NCBI GenBank assembly: GCA_964568355.1
Contig: CAZMRK010000839.1
Coordinates: forward strand, 1-8,877
Source of the DNA: JAJPJX01 sp964568355
GTDB taxonomy: Bacteria > Acidobacteriota > Terriglobia > Bryobacterales > Bryobacteraceae
DNA length: 8,877 nucleotides
Direction: 5' to 3'
Below are positions 5,233-8,877 of this stretch, in pieces; positions within the stretch are counted from its first letter, which is position 1, and the number at the start of each line of letters is the position of its first letter. The position numbers and the translations under genes are program-made. The notes under the pieces are model-generated. The model ran no database searches and was not told the origin of the DNA. It saw only the letters and a list, made by a program, of their open reading frames with translations.

Positions 5233-7179
5233 TCACGCGTAGCACCGAACTTCGAACACGCGGGCCAGGCGGTCGCCATGGGTAGCGTGGATTTCGAGGC
5301 GAAGACTGCGCACTTCCAGTGGCACGAAGTTGTGGCGGCGCAGGCGCTGGTAGTTGTCTTTCACCGTTGCCAGCACATGCGTCTCGCCATCCGCGGTCCG
5401 CCCGATCAGGGTGTAGTCCTTGACCGTTTCGGGCTGAGGCGCCCTCACCAGATTGCGGTTCTGGCTTTCCTGCGCGCTCAACGTGAGCTGGCGTTTGAAG
5501 CCGGTGTCGAAAGTAATTTGCACCTGCTGCAGGCGGCGGGGAGTGTCCCAGGCGAGCTCGATCCATGCCGTCTTGCCTTCTTCCAGGGGGGCCGCCCACT
5601 GGTGCAGTTCCACCGGATCGCCATGCCGGTCGGGAACGTTGCGCACGGAACCGTCAATCACCAGGCTCGCCTTGGCCGGACCTTCCTCGGCCGAAGCAGA
5701 CACTTTCGCGGAACGGGCAATGTCCCGGGGATCCCTGTTGGAGCGCCCTTTGATGGTCTGGTCGTCGCGCAGCAGCGTCTGCTGCAACTGCTCGACCTGT
5801 TTCGGATCGGCTGCCAACTGGCGCGGCAGAATCCCGCACGCGACGCACTGCGCCGCGGCCGTACCGACGGCCTGACCTTCCACCGCGCAGGTGGCCATGA
5901 CGCGGGCCGAGGTGAACGCCACATAGCTCGCGCTGATGTTGCGGCCGGCCATCAAGAGGTTGCCGATGTTGCGGCTGTAAAGCGACCGCAAGGGAATGTC
6001 GTACACCTCAGGCGGGCGGAGCGTAGTGTTGGGCGGCAGATCGGGACGGTCGAATCCTTCCGGAGGGTGCGCATCCATGGCCCAGCCGCCGATGGCTACG
6101 GCATCGGCCAAGCCGCCGGCCATCAGGTCCTGCTGTTTCAGGACGTAGTCGCCCAGAAGCCGGCGCGAGCCGCGCTTGCCCGGCATCATGCCGACCCAGT
6201 CCATGGCCCAGAACGAGGAATCCGGAAACTCCCCGCTGTTCTTGATGTAATCCCAAACGCCCATCACGATCGAAAGCAGCTCGAACCGGATGCGCTCATT
6301 GTCTTCGATAATGTCCTTGTCGCCGCCCCACTCAATCCACCAGTACCCGTATTCCCAACTGCTGATGCGCCGGTGTATCAACTGCTCGCGCGAAACTTTG
6401 CGCGCCCAGGAAGGCGGGGTAAACGGCATATGCCGGTGATGGAGGCGGGACGTGAACAGGATGCTCGAGCCCAGCGTACGATTGTCGGGCGTTTCCGGAG
6501 CGAGCGGCTCGCCGTACTCGGCGCGGGATTCCCGCCCAGTGCGCATGTCGGCGCCGGCTTCCAGCGCCAGGCGGGAATCGCCCGTGCAATCGCAGAACAT
6601 GCGGGCGCGAATGCGATAGATATATTCGCTCTTATCGCAGCGGGCGAGCGCTTCCGAGATCCGGCCCGAATTTACCGTGGCCGAATAGAGCGTAGTTTCC
6701 AGCAGCAGCGTGATGTTGGGTTCACTGACCACTTTGTCATAGAGCAGGAGGTCCCAAAGCTCCCAACAGCGCTGCGGATTGTTCACCGCATCGGCCAGCC
6801 GCAACTCCTCGATCAGCCCGCCTTCGCGCCAGCCGGGCCGGCCGGTGTGCTGATTGGCGCCCACCACATGCATCTTGACTTCGCTGGAGGAGTTGCCGCC
6901 CAGCCGCGAGCGATCCTGCACCAGCACGACCTTAGCGCCGTTGCGCGCCGCCGCGATAGCCGCGCAAACGCCCGCAAGCCCTCCGCCCGCCACCAGAACG
7001 TCGGTTTCCAGGTGTACCAGGCGCATATGACGCTCCGCAGGTGAAAAGGGAGCATTCGCGGGGGCGACGGATTCGAACCTGGGGGTGGGAGCGAGTGTCT
7101 GCGCTCCCGCACGATCTGCCAGCACGATCAGGGAATAGCTGCCCAGGCCGAAGCGGGTAAAGAAGTCACGCCGGTCCAT
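5233..7179 (-). CDS. Tat-exported FAD-dependent oxidoreductase with C-terminal beta-sandwich-like region
   Basis: 648 residues. Residues 1-26 are a twin-arginine signal (MDRRDFFTRF, apolar stretch, AGA before likely cleavage at 26). The FAD-binding Rossmann region starts at about 60: VLVAGGGLAGVCAA (Gly65, Gly67, Gly70), then RLGGNSSSEV (92-101). The second FAD motif is DCTGD (197-201), and the C-terminal FAD-contact segment is LLMAGRNISAS (408-418) with AVEGQAVGTAAA. This pattern fits the FAD_oxidored (PF12831-like) family often found in polysaccharide-degradation loci. Residues about 505-645 (VIDG, WIELAWDTP, VQITFDT, SLRLEIHAT) look like a discoidin/F5-8C-type beta-sandwich and may bind carbohydrate. 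It is predicted to be folded with FAD in the cytoplasm and exported to the periplasm. The start is the ATG heading the Tat signal; no ribosome site precedes it, consistent with a leaderless message. It may oxidise a sugar or sugar acid upstream of the operon's enzymes, but the substrate is unknown. Confidence 0.9.
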   Translation of the reverse strand: MDRRDFFTRFGLGSYSLIVLADRAGAQTLAPTPRFESVAPANAPFSPAERHMRLVHLETDVLVAGGGLAGVCAAIAAARNGAKVVLVQDRSRLGGNSSSEVKMHVVGANQHTGRPGWREGGLIEELRLADAVNNPQRCWELWDLLLYDKVVSEPNITLLLETTLYSATVNSGRISEALARCDKSEYIYRIRARMFCDCTGDSRLALEAGADMRTGRESRAEYGEPLAPETPDNRTLGSSILFTSRLHHRHMPFTPPSWARKVSREQLIHRRISSWEYGYWWIEWGGDKDIIEDNERIRFELLSIVMGVWDYIKNSGEFPDSSFWAMDWVGMMPGKRGSRRLLGDYVLKQQDLMAGGLADAVAIGGWAMDAHPPEGFDRPDLPPNTTLRPPEVYDIPLRSLYSRNIGNLLMAGRNISASYVAFTSARVMATCAVEGQAVGTAAAQCVACGILPRQLAADPKQVEQLQQTLLRDDQTIKGRSNRDPRDIARSAKVSASAEEGPAKASLVIDGSVRNVPDRHGDPVELHQWAAPLEEGKTAWIELAWDTPRRLQQVQITFDTGFKRQLTLSAQESQNRNLVRAPQPETVKDYTLIGRTADGETHVLATVKDNYQRLRRHNFVPLEVRSLRLEIHATHGDRLARVFEVRCYA

Positions 7180-7185
7180 GCAGCC

Positions 7186-7214
7186 ATTTTATGTCAGGAT
7201 CAGCGGGCACCGAA
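7186..7214 (-). promoter_or_regulatory. Putative sigma70-type promoter giving a leaderless transcript of the FAD oxidoreductase gene
   Basis: On the minus strand TTCGGT (7214-7209), a 17-base spacer and TAAAAT (7191-7186) resemble -35 and -10 boxes. The -10 box ends 6 bases before the ATG at 7179, so transcription would begin at or next to the start codon. This agrees with the lack of a Shine-Dalgarno sequence. The -35 match is only moderate. Confidence 0.4.
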
Positions 7215-7250
7215 CCGGCCAACCCAGTCGATGCTACCGCAAGAGACGGC

Positions 7251-8877
7251 TCACTCGTGCCGCACGGCGGTCATCGGATCGATCCGGGAGGCTTTCCTCG
7301 CGGGTATGTAAGCGGCCAGAAGTGCGGCGCTCAGGAGAATGGCCACTGCCCCCACCAGGGAAGCCGGGCTATCCGGCTTTACATCGAAAAGAAAGGATTC
7401 GATGAATTTCGACGTGCCGAGCGCCGTGGGCACGCCGATCGCGAGCCCCGCCGCCGCCAGCACAAGGGCCTGACGCAATACCATCCAAACGACGGTACCG
7501 CGCTGCGCTCCGAGCGCCATCCGGATCCCGATCTCGCCGGTGCGCCGCGCGACCGTGTAGGCCATCGTGCCGTACAAACCGACGCAGGCGATGAGCAATG
7601 CCAGGAAGGCGAAACCGGTGCAGAGCCTCGCGAGGATGATCTCCTGGTTCATCATCTGATCGATCTGGGCTGCCTGGGTTTTGATATTCGTCACCGGAAT
7701 GCGCGCATCCGCCCGGCGCACGATCTCGCGCACCGTATTCACGTAGCGAAGCGGGTCGCCGCCGGTGCGAAGCGCGAAGGTCATCTCCTCCACCGGTCGG
7801 TACGAACGCTGGTGGAACGGGAGATACACGATCTCGCGGAACTCGCCCTTGATTTCTCCATAGCGCGCATTTCCGGCAACCCCCACGATTTCGACATCCT
7901 TGCCGCTGAAACCTGCCGGAGGGCGGCGAAGCGACAGATGCTGGCCAAGCGGATTCCGATCGCCGAAGTACGTCTTGACGTAGGCTTCGCTCACGACCGC
8001 GACCGGCAGCGAGCCGGGCCGGTCGCGCTCGTCGATCCCACGCCCGCGCAGCACGGAAATCTGCATCGTCGAAAAGAAATCGGCTCCGGTCATCAGAATA
8101 TGAGGACTCTTTCCCGGCTGTGGCTGCGCGCCTGCCGGCAGCAGAGGCCCCGCCGACGTGCCTTCGCCAACCAGCGGCGAATGAGAGGCGGTTGCGGCGC
8201 GCACTCCGGGAATCGCGCTGAACCGTTTCTGCAAATCCATGTAGAACGTGACAATTTCCGGATCCCGATGTCCCGCCTGCCGCGCGTTCATTCGGAACAG
8301 CAGCACATTTTCGCGGTTAAATCCCAACTGGACCGACTGCAGATTCGACAACGTCCGCACGAACAGTCCCGCCGCAACGAGCATCAGCAGGGAGATGCCG
8401 ATCTGGGCCGCCACCAGTATCTGGCCCAGGCTCGCGCGGCGCAAGGAACGCTGCAAACCCGCCTCTCCCGCCCGCATTTCTTTTAAGGCCGATATCAAAT
8501 TCACGCGCGTCGACTGAATCGCCGGAGCCAGCCCGAACAGCAGCCCTGTCACCAGCGATAGCGATACAGCCGCGCCCAGCACGCGCCAGCTCAAATCCGG
8601 GTGCAGCGTGAAGTCCGGGTTTCCGTTCGCCAGCAGGAGCGTCAGGAACCGGATTCCCCACACCGCGAATGCCACTCCCACGGCGCCGCCGATCGACGCC
8701 AGTAGCACGCTCTCTGTCAACAGTTGCCGGATTACGCGGAATCGTCCCGCACCGATACTGAGCCGCACCGCCATTTCGCGCCTGCGCGCCGTGGCTCTCG
8801 CGAGCAGCAGATTGGCGATGTTGGCGCAGGCGATCAGCAAAATCAGCGCCACCATGGCGAGCAGCACGTACAGCGGT
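7251..8877 (-). CDS. MacB/FtsX-type ABC transporter permease (ADOP-like), C-terminal part
   Basis: The frame is open through the right edge. The GTG at 8867 is internal, since PLY precedes VLLAMVALILLIACAN, a transmembrane segment from the middle of such proteins. About 540 residues are visible. Counting from 8867: end of the first FtsX domain (membrane segments about 1-23, 52-80 and 95-118; MAVRLSIGAGR 32-42), a membrane segment at about 148-170, a MacB-like periplasmic domain (about 172-405), then the second FtsX domain (about 412-435, 464-485, 500-522) with EIGIRMALGAQR (445-456), the coupling helix that contacts the ATPase. Two FtsX halves in one chain without a visible ATPase is the layout of acidobacterial duplicated orphan permeases of about 800-900 residues. 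The substrate is unknown; efflux or lipoprotein/peptide export is typical of the superfamily. It ends 71 bases before the FAD oxidoreductase start. It is probably functionally unrelated to the sugar-acid cassette. Confidence 0.9.
   Translation of the reverse strand, partial: PLYVLLAMVALILLIACANIANLLLARATARRREMAVRLSIGAGRFRVIRQLLTESVLLASIGGAVGVAFAVWGIRFLTLLLANGNPDFTLHPDLSWRVLGAAVSLSLVTGLLFGLAPAIQSTRVNLISALKEMRAGEAGLQRSLRRASLGQILVAAQIGISLLMLVAAGLFVRTLSNLQSVQLGFNRENVLLFRMNARQAGHRDPEIVTFYMDLQKRFSAIPGVRAATASHSPLVGEGTSAGPLLPAGAQPQPGKSPHILMTGADFFSTMQISVLRGRGIDERDRPGSLPVAVVSEAYVKTYFGDRNPLGQHLSLRRPPAGFSGKDVEIVGVAGNARYGEIKGEFREIVYLPFHQRSYRPVEEMTFALRTGGDPLRYVNTVREIVRRADARIPVTNIKTQAAQIDQMMNQEIILARLCTGFAFLALLIACVGLYGTMAYTVARRTGEIGIRMALGAQRGTVVWMVLRQALVLAAAGLAIGVPTALGTSKFIESFLFDVKPDSPASLVGAVAILLSAALLAAYIPARKASRIDPMTAVRHE

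Noticed and set aside
5185..7044. 619-codon open frame on the plus strand
   Set aside because: It lies antisense to the well-supported FAD oxidoreductase gene. Its translation is rich in Arg, His, Gly and Ala with no recognisable motif, the usual shadow of a high-GC gene.
7191..8486. 431-codon open frame on the plus strand
   Set aside because: It is antisense to the permease gene, whose membrane segments and FtsX motifs are clear; the composition is Arg/His-rich without domains.

Overview
The window looks like a piece of an Acidobacteriota chromosome, most likely from the Solibacter/Bryobacter lineage. This is an inference from three things: the high GC content; a large FtsX/MacB-type permease of the kind abundant in that phylum; and a style of gene content (Tat-exported FAD oxidoreductase, Tat-exported enolase-superfamily enzyme, sugar-acid transporter, DapA/NanA-family lyase) common in plant-polymer-degrading soil bacteria. 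No rRNA, tRNA, CRISPR array, IS element or phage gene was seen. Nearly every base lies inside a gene.

Layout. Bases 1-903 (+) hold the C-terminal 300 codons of an enolase-superfamily (mandelate racemase-like) enzyme cut by the left edge. Everything else is on the minus strand. Reading in the direction of transcription from the right edge: a MacB/ADOP-type permease cut by the right edge (8877-7251); a Tat-exported FAD-dependent oxidoreductase with a C-terminal beta-sandwich-like region (7179-5233), probably with its own leaderless promoter; a 203-base gap; a 220-residue unknown protein with a probable helix-turn-helix (5029-4367), whose start codon sits in a perfect 9-3-9 inverted repeat; a DapA/NanA-family lyase (4333-3434); an ExuT/GudP-like MFS transporter (3437-2151); and a second enolase-superfamily enzyme with a Tat signal (2173-881). 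The last three genes overlap by 4 and 23 bases and form one translationally coupled unit. The two enolase-superfamily paralogues meet tail to tail and overlap by 23 bases.

Working model (inference). The cassette handles a sugar acid. The enolase-superfamily enzymes have the Lys, three acidic metal ligands, and Asp and His expected of an acid-sugar dehydratase. The transporter belongs to the family that imports hexuronates, aldonates and aldarates. The DapA/NanA-like protein would cleave or further dehydrate the 2-keto-3-deoxy product. Unusually, the dehydratase carries a Tat signal, which would place the dehydration outside the cytoplasm, before import. The unknown HTH-like protein is the best candidate local regulator, with the start-codon palindrome as its operator or as an RNA hairpin. 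The most notable points are the palindrome, the exported dehydratase, the lyase that has lost the usual catalytic Tyr, and the convergent overlap of the paralogues.
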